DNA from: Hydrogenophaga sp. 2FB
GTDB taxonomy: Bacteria > Pseudomonadota > Gammaproteobacteria > Burkholderiales > Burkholderiaceae_C
Reading direction: 5' to 3'
DNA: 54,509 nt
NCBI RefSeq assembly: GCF_005503365.1
Contig: NZ_SCML01000042.1
Coordinates: 1 to 54,509 of the forward strand
Shown here one piece after another: positions 28,587 to 36,507 of this stretch. The notes beneath the pieces were generated by a model. That model did not search any database, was not told where the DNA came from, and was given only the letters and a program-made list of their open reading frames with translations. Position 1 is the stretch's first letter. Every line of letters begins with the position of its first letter. Position numbers and translations under genes: made by a program.

Positions 28587-29600
28587 ATGAGCATGACCCC
28601 CACCCAACTCGCCGCCGCCATCCCCAAGGCCGAACTGCACATCCACATCGAAGGCTCGCTTGAACCCGAGCTGATCTTCGCGCTCGCGCAGCGCAACGGC
28701 CTGAGCCTGCCCTACGCCAGCGTGGAGGTTCTGCGCGCGGCCTATGCCTTCACCGACCTGCAGAGCTTTCTGGACATCTACTACGCCGGCGCCAGCGTGC
28801 TGTTGCACGAAGCCGACTTCCACGACATGGCCTGGGCCTACTTCCTGCGCGCCAAGGCCGACAACGTGGTGCACACCGAAATCTTCTTTGACCCGCAAAC
28901 CCACACCGCGCGGGGCGTGCCCATGGCCGCGGTGATCAACGGCCTGTCCAGCGCCTGCGACCGCGCGCGGGCCGAGCTGGGCATCAGCGCGTCGCTGATC
29001 CTGTGCTTCCTGCGCCACCTGAGCGAAGAAGACGCCTTCGCCACGCTCGAGGCCGCGCTGCCGCACCGCCCGCGCTTCATCGGCGTGGGGCTGGATTCGA
29101 GCGAGGTGGGGCACCCGCCGTCGAAGTTCTCGCGCGTGTTCGCACGCTGCCGCGAGCTGGACCTGCGCCTCGTCGCGCACGCGGGCGAAGAAGGACCGCC
29201 GGCCTACATCTGGGAAGCGCTGAACGACCTGAAGACCGAGCGCATCGACCACGGCGTGCGCTCGCTCGAAGACCCGGCGCTGGTGGCCGAGCTGGCGCGC
29301 ACGCGCATGCCGCTCACAGTGTGCCCGCTGTCCAACCTCAAGCTGTGCGTGGTGCGCGACCTGAAAGACCACCCCATGAAGCGCCTGCTCGACGCCGGCC
29401 TGTGCGCCACCGTCAACTCCGACGACCCGGCCTATTTCGGCGGCTACATGAACGCCAACTTCGTGCAGACCGTCGAGGCGCTCAGGCTCTCGCGTGACGA
29501 TGTCATCACCCTGGCGCGCAACAGCTTCGAGGCCAGTTTCGTGAGCGACGAGCGGCGTGCCGAGTTGATGGCAAAGCTGGACCAAGCCATCGTAAGCTGA
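28587..29600 (+). CDS. Adenine deaminase (adenosine deaminase family)
   Basis: A 337-aa amidohydrolase. The metal and catalytic motifs are intact: LHIHIEGSL (His18, His20), VAHAGEEGPP, ERIDHGV and NSDDPAYFGGY. Automatic annotation would call it adenosine deaminase. However, FFDPQTHTARG, VGLDSSEVGHPPSKF and SDDPAYFGGYMNANF fit the subgroup shown to act on adenine (the P. aeruginosa PA0148-like, fungal Aah1-like type). The product would be hypoxanthine, a substrate for the XdhAB encoded nearby. It follows the Rieske gene by 77 bases. Confidence 0.9.
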   Translation: MSMTPTQLAAAIPKAELHIHIEGSLEPELIFALAQRNGLSLPYASVEVLRAAYAFTDLQSFLDIYYAGASVLLHEADFHDMAWAYFLRAKADNVVHTEIFFDPQTHTARGVPMAAVINGLSSACDRARAELGISASLILCFLRHLSEEDAFATLEAALPHRPRFIGVGLDSSEVGHPPSKFSRVFARCRELDLRLVAHAGEEGPPAYIWEALNDLKTERIDHGVRSLEDPALVAELARTRMPLTVCPLSNLKLCVVRDLKDHPMKRLLDAGLCATVNSDDPAYFGGYMNANFVQTVEALRLSRDDVITLARNSFEASFVSDERRAELMAKLDQAIVS

Positions 29601-29614
29601 AGGTCGATGCGGCC

Positions 29615-30012
29615 ATGACCCCATCACGGTTCCTGGTCGTGGCCATGCCTCCACCCTTGGTGCTGGAGGACCTTAAGAGTGTCTTGGACGCCATCGGCCT
29701 GAGGACACAATTGCAAGGCGCGATGTTCGATCCCGCGAACTGGCACCAGTCGCTGACGGTGCCGGTGTACGAACAATCGGAGGTCGAACGGTTATGGCGC
29801 GCCTGCGCGCAAGTCCGTGCATCCGCTTGCACCGTCGCGCTGACACGGATCCGTGGTTTGCGCTTCGCACACACCGTATCCGACCCATTCCGTGGACCAT
29901 CGACAAAATCTTGCTGGTTGAAGGGCATGCCGTCAACGGCCACTTTGTTGACGACGTAATCGACCGCTGGCTACTGCAGCCAGCGGAGCCGTCCCAGCAA
30001 CGCGATCTTTGA
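29615..30012 (+). pseudogene. Broken 2'-5' RNA ligase-like gene
   Basis: The first frame (from 29615) reads SRFLVVAMPPPLVLEDL, then NWHQSLTVP, which looks like the start and first HxT/S motif of ThpR-type 2H phosphoesterases. It then loses sense. The family-like C-terminal strand IPWTIDKILLVEGHAVNGHF continues in another frame from about 29870 to 30012. The joined length, about 132 residues, is much shorter than the roughly 180 usual, and the second H-x-T motif is not obvious. It is best explained as a decayed gene with a frameshift and a deletion. The family assignment is moderate. Confidence 0.5.
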
Positions 30013-30042
30013 CTGATCACGGCAGGCGTAAAATCTGCCCCA

Positions 30043-30073
30043 GCGAGCCCGGTGCTTCCCCGGCTCGCTTTTT
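30043..30073 (+). terminator. Intrinsic terminator or attenuator before the second BMP gene
   Basis: The arms GCGAGCC / GGCTCGC, with an inner GG/CC pair, are followed by TTTTTC. It ends 30 bases before the second BMP start codon and 31 bases after the broken gene. It either ends upstream transcription or attenuates this gene. Confidence 0.7.
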
Positions 30074-30102
30074 CATTCACGGAAGCCATGTAGAGGACCA
30101 CC

Positions 30103-31194
30103 ATGTACAAAAACCTCGTGGCCAGGTGCGCGTGCGCACTGGCGGCCGCCAGCTTTTTACTCCCCCTTTCCACCCAGGCACAGACGACCGCACCACCGCT
30201 CAAGGCCGCGTTTGTCTATGTGACGCCGCTCACGCCCGCAGGCTGGGTGCGCCAGCACGAACTGGGCCGCCAGGCGGTGCAGGCCGCGTTGGGCAACAAG
30301 GTCGAAACGCACTTTGTCGAGAACGTGCCCGAAGGTGCCGACGCCGAGCGCGTGATCCGCGATCTGGCGCAGCAAGGCCACCGCATCATCTTCACGCCCA
30401 GCTTCGGCTATATGGAGCCCACGCTCAAGGTGGCGCGCGATTTTCCGGATGTGAAGTTCGAGTCCATCACCGGCTACAAGACCGCGGCCAACGTGGCCAC
30501 CGCCAACGCACGCTACTACGAGGGCCGTTACCTGGCCGGCGTGGCCGCGGGCCGTGTGGCGACGCAGGCGGGCTACATCGCGGGCTTCCCGATTCCGGAG
30601 GTGGTGCAGGGCATCAATGCCTTCACGTTGGGCATGCGCTCGGTCAACCCGCGCGCCACGGTGAAGGTGGTGTGGCTCGGTGAGTGGTTCAACCCGCCGC
30701 GCGAGCGCGACGCCGCCATGACGCTGATGAACCAGGGCGCCGAGGTGCTGGCCTTTCACACCGGCTCCACGGCGGTGATGGTGGCGGCGCAGGAGCGCGG
30801 CAAACTTGCCGTGGCCTACCACTCCGACATGCGCTCGGTCGCGCCCGATGCGCAGATCGCCGCCGTGACGCACCTCTGGGGCGACTACTACACCCGCCGC
30901 GTGCAGGCCGTGCTCGACGGCACATGGCAAAGCGCCAGCGTGTGGGGCGGCGTGAAGGAAGGCATGATCCGCGTCGACGGTTTTGGCCCCAAGGTGCCCG
31001 AGAAGGTGCGCAAGGAAGTGCTGGCGCGCCAGGCCGACATGGCCGCCGGCAAGCTCCAGGTGTTCCGCGCCCGTGCCGACCTGCGCGACAACCAGGGGCG
31101 TACAGTGCTCAAGGCTGGCCAGTCGCTGACCGATGCCGACATCCTCAACATGAACTGGCTGGCCGAAGGCGTGCAGGGTTCGCTGGAGCGCTGA
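30103..31194 (+). CDS. Second BMP-family substrate-binding protein
   Basis: A 363-aa paralogue of the BMP lipoprotein. It shares FVENVPEGADAERVIRDLA, FGYMEPTLKVA, ITGYKTAANV and PIPEVVQGINAFTLGMRSVNP. It differs in having an ordinary signal peptide cleaved near STQAQT (about residue 27), with no lipobox and no Ala/Pro linker, so it should be free in the periplasm. It has no permease of its own nearby and may share the importer at 22.4-26.1 kb with a different ligand range. A terminator-like hairpin lies just upstream. Confidence 0.92.
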   Translation: MYKNLVARCACALAAASFLLPLSTQAQTTAPPLKAAFVYVTPLTPAGWVRQHELGRQAVQAALGNKVETHFVENVPEGADAERVIRDLAQQGHRIIFTPSFGYMEPTLKVARDFPDVKFESITGYKTAANVATANARYYEGRYLAGVAAGRVATQAGYIAGFPIPEVVQGINAFTLGMRSVNPRATVKVVWLGEWFNPPRERDAAMTLMNQGAEVLAFHTGSTAVMVAAQERGKLAVAYHSDMRSVAPDAQIAAVTHLWGDYYTRRVQAVLDGTWQSASVWGGVKEGMIRVDGFGPKVPEKVRKEVLARQADMAAGKLQVFRARADLRDNQGRTVLKAGQSLTDADILNMNWLAEGVQGSLER

Positions 31195-31197
31195 AGA

Positions 31198-31237
31198 CAT
31201 ACGGCGATGGCATGGCCCCTATCGGCTGTGCCGTATG
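31198..31237. other. Inverted repeat between the second BMP gene and guaD
   Basis: Perfect 8-base arms CATACGGC / GCCGTATG, 24 bases apart, start 4 bases after the BMP stop and end about 33 bases before the guaD ATG. There is no U-run. It could be a stabilising hairpin or a regulator site. Confidence 0.35.
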
Positions 31238-31270
31238 GCCGGACGCGAGCAACGCGTTAAGCTGCGCGCC

Positions 31271-32551
31271 ATGAAAGCCTACCGTGCCTCGCTGCTGCGT
31301 TTTGCCGACGACCAGTCGCCCGTGTTCGATGCCGACGGCCTGCTCGTCGTCGGGCCCGATGCGCAGGGCCGCCGCGTGGTGCGCGCCGCGGGCAGCCATG
31401 CGGCGCTGATCGGTAATTTCCCCGGTGTGGCAGTGGAAGACCTGAGCGGCAAGCTGATCGCGCCGGGCTTCATCGACATGCACATCCACTACCCGCAGAC
31501 CGACGTGATCGGCGCGCCCGCGGCGGGTTTGCTGCCCTGGCTGGAGAACTACACCTTCCCGCACGAATCGCGCTTTCACGATCGCGAGCACGCGCGCGAA
31601 GTCGCCACGTTCTTCTTCGACGAACTCGCGCGCAACGGTGTCACCACCGCGCTCACCTTTGCCACTTCGCACCCCGTGTCGGTGGACGCGGCGTTCGAAG
31701 AGGCGCGCGCACGCGGCCTGCGTTTCATCACCGGCAAGGTGCTGCAGGACCGCCACAGCCCAGACGGCGTGCGCGACGAGACCGAACAGAGCCTGATCGA
31801 CACCGAAGCCTTGATCCAGCGCTGGCACGGCGTGGACCGCCTGGGCTACGCGATCACGCCGCGTTTTGCGCCTACCAGCACGCCCGCGCAGTTGCGCGGG
31901 GCCGGTGAACTGGCGGCGAAGTACGGCGATGTGTGGATCCAGTCGCACGTGGCGGAAAACCTGGACGAGGTGCGCTGGGCGGCCGAACTGTTCCCGGAGG
32001 CGCGCAGCTACCTCGGCGTGTACGGCGACTTCGGCCTGCTGCGCCCGCGCGCGGTGTACGCGCATTGCATTCACCTCGACAAAGCCGACCGCGAGCTCAT
32101 GGCCCGCACCGGCACCACCGCCGCCGTGAGCCCGACCAGCAACCAGTTTCTCGGCAGCGGCTTCTTCGACTATCTCGCCGCGGATGCCGCCGGCATGGGC
32201 TACGGTCTCGCAAGCGACGTGGGCGGCGGCACCAGCTTCTCGCCGTTTCGCACCATGCTCGCCGCCTACTGCGTGGGCCGCGAGGGGCAGACCAAGCCAG
32301 GCACCAGCCTCACACCGGGCCAGCTGTGGTGGCAACACACGGCCGGTGCCGCGCGCGCCTTGGGCCTCGAAGGCACCGTGGGCAACCTGCAGCCTGGTCA
32401 TGAAGCCGACTTCGTGGTGCTCAACCCGAAGGCCACGCCCCTGCTCGAACGCAAGACCTCGCAGGCCAACAACCTGGACGAGTTGCTGTTCGCGCTGATC
32501 GTGCTGGGTGACGACCGCGTGATCGAACGGACGGTGGTGGCTGCCGGCTGA
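31271..32551 (+). CDS. guaD: Guanine deaminase
   Basis: A 426-aa amidohydrolase converting guanine to xanthine, which XdhAB can then oxidise. The zinc motif PGFIDMHIHYPQTD (His71, His73) is the guanine deaminase form. It is followed by SHVAENLDEV, VYAHCIHLD, the family's AVSPTSNQFLGSG, and the metal Asp in LASDVGGGTSFS. The ATG at 31271 fits the start of the N-terminal beta domain. It is last in the plus-strand purine block and is followed by a terminator hairpin. Confidence 0.95.
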   Translation: MKAYRASLLRFADDQSPVFDADGLLVVGPDAQGRRVVRAAGSHAALIGNFPGVAVEDLSGKLIAPGFIDMHIHYPQTDVIGAPAAGLLPWLENYTFPHESRFHDREHAREVATFFFDELARNGVTTALTFATSHPVSVDAAFEEARARGLRFITGKVLQDRHSPDGVRDETEQSLIDTEALIQRWHGVDRLGYAITPRFAPTSTPAQLRGAGELAAKYGDVWIQSHVAENLDEVRWAAELFPEARSYLGVYGDFGLLRPRAVYAHCIHLDKADRELMARTGTTAAVSPTSNQFLGSGFFDYLAADAAGMGYGLASDVGGGTSFSPFRTMLAAYCVGREGQTKPGTSLTPGQLWWQHTAGAARALGLEGTVGNLQPGHEADFVVLNPKATPLLERKTSQANNLDELLFALIVLGDDRVIERTVVAAG

Positions 32552-32564
32552 GCCGGCGCACCAC

Positions 32565-32601
32565 GGCGGGCCCGGCTTCGCACCTGGCCCGCCCTCTCTC
32601 T
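32565..32601 (+). terminator. Terminator hairpin after guaD
   Basis: Eight-base arms GGCGGGCC / GGCCCGCC are followed by the pyrimidine-rich CTCTCTCTT. It starts 14 bases after the guaD stop. Confidence 0.55.
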
Positions 32602-32702
32602 TGCAGGAGTTACGGGTGACGAATTCGCCCGACGCATGAACCTGCTCATCATTCCTCCGCGCCCGAAAGGCGTTTTGTTTGTTCAAACATTGGAGGAATT
32701 TC

Positions 32703-33434
32703 ATGCAGACGATTGCACTGTCGCCTTACATCGGCTCCCACCGCGTTCCACGTGCGCGGCGCACCGTCGGGCTTCAAGACGGCCAGCGCGCGCATCTCGC
32801 GCCGCCAGCCGCGCTTTCGGGGTTGAGCGTGCGTGTGCTCGACATGGCCACCGAGCAGGCGCTCATCCAGGGCTTGCGCCAGCATGCCCCGATGGATGCC
32901 GAACGGGACCTGGAACCCAGCGCGGGAGAAATGGAGAGTCTGAAAGACCGGCTCGGCATGGTCATGGCCATTCAGCGCGGTGACGAGCTGGTGGCCACGA
33001 TCCGTTTCATTCCCTGTGGCCACGGCGTCACCCTGGCGGAAAAGCGCTGGGCCGAGGCGACCCGATCGAAAGAGGGGTTCGGCGCGCGGAGTTGGGAGGT
33101 GGGCCGTCTGATCGTGGCGCCGGAGCACCGCAGCATGGCGCTGCTGCGGGCATGCATCACGCTCGCTGTGCAGGCGTTGGTCAAGGCCAGCGGCGCGCAG
33201 CACCTGCACGCATCCTGCTCACCGTTGCTGGCCAGGCTGTACCGTTGCTTCGGCTTCGTCACCGAAAAAGTCATTCAAAGCGAGAACGGTGTGCAGCATG
33301 TCCTGATCCATGCGCGGGTGAGCGATGTGGCGCGGGCGCTCGGCTTCGTGCCCGCGCCCTACGTCAGGCCGCTTCAGTTGTACGTCAACGGGTGCGCCTT
33401 GCCCCAGAAAACACGGTACATGAAGACCGTGTAG
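32703..33434 (+). CDS. GNAT/FeeM-like acyltransferase
   Basis: A 243-aa protein with a GNAT-like core (about residues 80-195). It has a core strand VATIRFIP, then WEVGRLIVAPEHRSMALLRACI in place of the acyl-CoA loop, and a late LYRCFGFV strand. The extended N-terminus and sequence style recall N-acyl amino acid synthase (FeeM)-like or autoinducer synthase-like acyltransferases. The substrate is unknown. The ribosome site GGAGGAA is excellent, 5 bases before the ATG, with a TGTTTG-TT-CAAACA palindrome just upstream (32676-32689). The last 20 codons overlap the 3' end of cydB on the other strand. Confidence 0.7.
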   Translation: MQTIALSPYIGSHRVPRARRTVGLQDGQRAHLAPPAALSGLSVRVLDMATEQALIQGLRQHAPMDAERDLEPSAGEMESLKDRLGMVMAIQRGDELVATIRFIPCGHGVTLAEKRWAEATRSKEGFGARSWEVGRLIVAPEHRSMALLRACITLAVQALVKASGAQHLHASCSPLLARLYRCFGFVTEKVIQSENGVQHVLIHARVSDVARALGFVPAPYVRPLQLYVNGCALPQKTRYMKTV

Positions 33435-34375
33435 ACGATGATCACCGGCAGCGTGATCGCCACACCGATGAAGAGCACGGTGAGGGAGCCCGTGGAGATG
33501 GCGGCCTGCCACACCGTCATGCGGCCGATGATGATGTCCGGGAAGATGCTGTACGCCAGGCCGAAGAAGGCCAGCACGAAGATCAACACGGTGGACGCGA
33601 ACACCACCCAGCCATAGCCAGCCTTCACCACATTCGGGTGCGTGACCACCCAACGCACCGCGAAGAAGGCGATGGCGCAGCTCAGCGGGATTGGCATCAG
33701 GCCAAACACCTGGGGCATGCCGAACCATTTCTCCACCACGCCCGGATGCACCAGCGGCGTGGCCACCGAGATCGCGACCAGCGCGAAGCCCATGGGCCAG
33801 AGCACACGCCGTGCCCAGCGCACGGCGTGCGCCTGCAGCTCGCCTTCGGTCTTCATGATGAGCCAGCCCGCGCCGAGCAGGGTGTAGGCCGCTGGCAGCG
33901 TGATGGCGATGCCCAGGCTGAACGCCAGACCCAGCCAGCCGCTGTCAAAGGCGGTGATGTAGCTGCCCAGCATCCAGCCCTGCGAGGCGCTGGCCAGCAG
34001 CGAGCCGACGAAGAACGCGCGGTTCCAGAACGGCAGGTACTTCGTGGGTGCTTTCACGCGGAAATCGAACGCCACGCCACGCAGGATCAAGCCGATCAGC
34101 ATCACCGCCACCGGCAGGTACAGCGCCTGCAACACGGGCGCGTAGGCCATCGGAAAGGCCACCAGCAGCACGCCCACGCCCAGCACCAGCCAGGTTTCGT
34201 TGGCGTCCCAGAACGGGCCGATGCTGGAGATCATCGTGTCCTTCTGCTCCTTGCTTGAGGCCAGTGGCAGCAGCAGGCCCACGCCGAGGTCGTAGCCGTC
34301 GAGGACGACGTAGGCCAGCAGGGCCAGGCCCATCACGGCGAGGAAGATGAGGGGGAGTGCTTCGGCCCATGTCAT
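33374..34375 (-). CDS. cydB: Cytochrome bd-type (cyanide-insensitive) oxidase subunit II
   Basis: A 333-aa inner-membrane protein with about eight or nine helices. The N-terminus is conserved (LAYVVLDGYDLGVGLLLPL, followed by FWDANETWLVLGVGVLLVAFP). It pairs with CydA to oxidise ubiquinol with oxygen. It is 22 bases downstream of cydA in one operon with a GbsR/MarR-like gene. No small CydX-like gene follows, because the 3' end instead overlaps a convergent acyltransferase gene by 61 bases. Confidence 0.96.
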   Translation of the reverse strand: MTWAEALPLIFLAVMGLALLAYVVLDGYDLGVGLLLPLASSKEQKDTMISSIGPFWDANETWLVLGVGVLLVAFPMAYAPVLQALYLPVAVMLIGLILRGVAFDFRVKAPTKYLPFWNRAFFVGSLLASASQGWMLGSYITAFDSGWLGLAFSLGIAITLPAAYTLLGAGWLIMKTEGELQAHAVRWARRVLWPMGFALVAISVATPLVHPGVVEKWFGMPQVFGLMPIPLSCAIAFFAVRWVVTHPNVVKAGYGWVVFASTVLIFVLAFFGLAYSIFPDIIIGRMTVWQAAISTGSLTVLFIGVAITLPVIIVYTVFMYRVFWGKAHPLTYN

Positions 34376-34397
34376 GGTGTTTCTCCTGTGTGCAGCA

Positions 34398-35765
34398 TCA
34401 AACGCCGGCCTTGCCGAGTTCGGCGCCATGCGGCGCTTCGGGGGCATGCTTGAGTGGGTGTTCGGCCATGTACTTGAGCACGCCCGCGTAGGTGATGAGC
34501 AGCAGGCCGTAGACGATGAGGTAGGCCGTGAGCGTCACCGCGATCAAGGGCGAGGGCAGGGTGGTGGCCACGTCGGCGGTGCGCAGGTGGCCATAGACCA
34601 GGAAGGGCTGGCGGCCGATCTCGGTGACGTACCAGCCCGCGAGCGTGGCCAGCCAGCCGGAGAACGTCATGCCCGCCAGCACACCGAGCAGCAGCCTGGG
34701 CAACTGGATCTTCCCGTCCACCGACGACTTGCGCTGGCGCCACAGCCGCCAAGCCGCGGTCCAGGCCACGACCAGCATCAGCGAGCCCACGCCCACCATC
34801 ACGCGGAAGGCCCAGAAGATCGGCGCCACCGGCGGATGGGCATCGGGAAACTCGTTAAGCCCCTTGATCTCGGCATCCACGTCGTGCGCCAGGATCAGGC
34901 TCCCCAATTTGGGAATCTTCACCGCGTAGTGCGTGGTGCCGGCGGCTTCGTCGGGAAAGCCGAACAGCGTGAGCGGCGCGCTCTTCTCGGTGTGCCAGAT
35001 GCCTTCGAGCGCGGCGATCTTGGCGGGCTGGTGCTCCAGCGTGTTCAGGCCATGCATGTCGCCCACCAGGAACTGCAGCGGCATCGCGACGGAGGCGACG
35101 ATCACGGCGGTGCGCAGCGCCTTGTGCGTGCCGCCAATGGCGCTGCCCTTGATGAGTTGCCAGGCGCACAGGCCGGCGATGAGGAACGAGGCGGTCAGCG
35201 TAGAGGCCAGCAGCTTGTGCGCCAGGCGGTAGGGGAACGAAGGATTGAAAACCACCGCGAACCAGTCGACCGGGATGAACTTGCCATCGATGATTTCGAA
35301 ACCCGCAGGCGTTTGCATCCACGAATTCAGACTCAGGATCCAGAACGCCGACATGGTGGTGCCGAACGCCACGAGGAAGGTGGCGGTGACGTGCACGCGC
35401 TCGCTCACGCGGCCCCGGCCGAACAGCATGATGCCGAGGAAGCTCGCCTCCAGGAAGAAGGCGGTGAGCACCTCGTAGCCCAGCAGCGGACCGGCGATGT
35501 TGCCCGCTTTCTCCATGAAGCCCGGCCAGTTGGTGCCGAACTGAAAACTCATCACGATGCCCGAGACCACGCCCAGCGCGAAGCTGAGCGCGAACACCTT
35601 GGTCCAGAAGTAGTAGGCCTCTTCCCAGGCGTGGTCGCGCGTTTTCAGGAAGCGCAGGCGAAAGTACAGCAGGAACCAACCCATCGCGATCGTGATGGTC
35701 GGGAACAGGATGTGGAAACTGATGTTGGCCGCGAACTGGAGGCGCGAGAGGAGCAGGGCGTCCAT
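34398..35765 (-). CDS. cydA: Cytochrome bd-type (cyanide-insensitive) oxidase subunit I
   Basis: A 455-aa heme subunit. The low-spin and high-spin heme regions are represented by SRLQFAANISFHILFP (His18), GYEVLTAFFLEASFLGIMLFG, and GDMHGLNTLEHQPAKIAALEG in the quinol-binding area. The stretch after that motif is short, as in the CIO (CioA) branch with a short Q-loop. It is therefore probably the cyanide-resistant variant used at low oxygen or under oxidative or cyanide stress. It starts 33 bases after the regulator's stop. Confidence 0.95.
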   Translation of the reverse strand: MDALLLSRLQFAANISFHILFPTITIAMGWFLLYFRLRFLKTRDHAWEEAYYFWTKVFALSFALGVVSGIVMSFQFGTNWPGFMEKAGNIAGPLLGYEVLTAFFLEASFLGIMLFGRGRVSERVHVTATFLVAFGTTMSAFWILSLNSWMQTPAGFEIIDGKFIPVDWFAVVFNPSFPYRLAHKLLASTLTASFLIAGLCAWQLIKGSAIGGTHKALRTAVIVASVAMPLQFLVGDMHGLNTLEHQPAKIAALEGIWHTEKSAPLTLFGFPDEAAGTTHYAVKIPKLGSLILAHDVDAEIKGLNEFPDAHPPVAPIFWAFRVMVGVGSLMLVVAWTAAWRLWRQRKSSVDGKIQLPRLLLGVLAGMTFSGWLATLAGWYVTEIGRQPFLVYGHLRTADVATTLPSPLIAVTLTAYLIVYGLLLITYAGVLKYMAEHPLKHAPEAPHGAELGKAGV

Positions 35766-35798
35766 GGTGTTGAGGTCCTGTGGGGTTGGGGTGGGTGC

Positions 35799-36392
35799 TC
35801 AGGTGGCCGTGTCGGGGCGCTTGGCGGCGCGGGCGGGCGACTTGCCGGTGAGGCGGTCCTTGAGCTCGAACACGCGTGTGACGGTGGCGCCCATGCCCAT
35901 GAGTTGCATGGCGGTTTCGGGCGCGAGCTTCTGCACGTCGTCGAACCAGGTCATGAGCCGGTCGATCAGGTCGTGCATCTCGCGCATGCGCGCCTGCGCA
36001 TGGCGTTCGGCGTCTGTCTTGGGCGTTTCGAGCAGCGCGGTGCGCAGCATGGAGAGTGTGGGCTCCACCTCGCGCCGGCGGCGTTCCTCGGCCAGCACGC
36101 GGAAGATCTCCCACACATCGGCCGGTGCTTCGAAGTACTCGCGCCGGTCGCCCGCCTGGTGGCGCAGCCGCACCAGGCGCCAGGCCTGCAATTCCTTCAG
36201 ACCCATGCTCACATTGGAGCGTGAGAACTCCAGCGTCTCGGCGATTTCGTCGGCGTTGAGCGCGTTGGGCGAAATGAACAGCAGGGCGTAGATCTGCCCC
36301 ACGGTGCGGTTGATGCCCCAGCGGCTGCCCATTTCCCCGAAGTGGGCAACGAACTCGCGGTTGAGGGGCGGGAGGTGGTCTTGCAGCGGCAT
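35799..36392 (-). CDS. GbsR/MarR-family transcriptional regulator
   Basis: A 197-aa winged-helix regulator. The DNA-binding domain (about residues 18-85) reads WGINRTVGQIYALLFISP then ADEIAETLEFSRSNVSMGLKELQAWRLV, the GbsR-type signature. A helical C-terminal dimer region with REMHDLIDRLMTWFDDVQ follows. It is the first gene of an operon with cydAB, so oxidase control is likely. An 18-bp perfect palindrome 30 bases upstream is a candidate autoregulatory site. Confidence 0.9.
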   Translation of the reverse strand: MPLQDHLPPLNREFVAHFGEMGSRWGINRTVGQIYALLFISPNALNADEIAETLEFSRSNVSMGLKELQAWRLVRLRHQAGDRREYFEAPADVWEIFRVLAEERRRREVEPTLSMLRTALLETPKTDAERHAQARMREMHDLIDRLMTWFDDVQKLAPETAMQLMGMGATVTRVFELKDRLTGKSPARAAKRPDTAT

Positions 36393-36422
36393 GACGCGGA
36401 CTGTAACGGTTTTGGCTTGAAT

Positions 36423-36440
36423 TTTCAGTAATTACTGAAA
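36423..36440. promoter_or_regulatory. 18-bp perfect palindrome, candidate operator of the GbsR-cydAB operon
   Basis: TTTCAGTAATTACTGAAA is a perfect, spacerless palindrome in AT-rich DNA, in the 115-base gap between the divergent regulator and dcd genes. It starts 30 bases upstream of the regulator's start codon and ends 67 bases before dcd. Its symmetry fits a dimeric winged-helix regulator. Confidence 0.7.
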
Positions 36441-36507
36441 TTCCGGGAAGTTCGCGGGGACACTCGTGGGCCGGAGGGGTGGGAGACGGCACCTACAATC
36501 GCGCCCC

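Noticed and set aside
30004..30034. A sigma-70 promoter with TTGACT and TAAAAT before the second BMP gene
   Set aside because: The spacing between the two hexamers is about 14 bases, too short for a confident promoter. The TAAAAT is kept only as part of an attenuator hypothesis.
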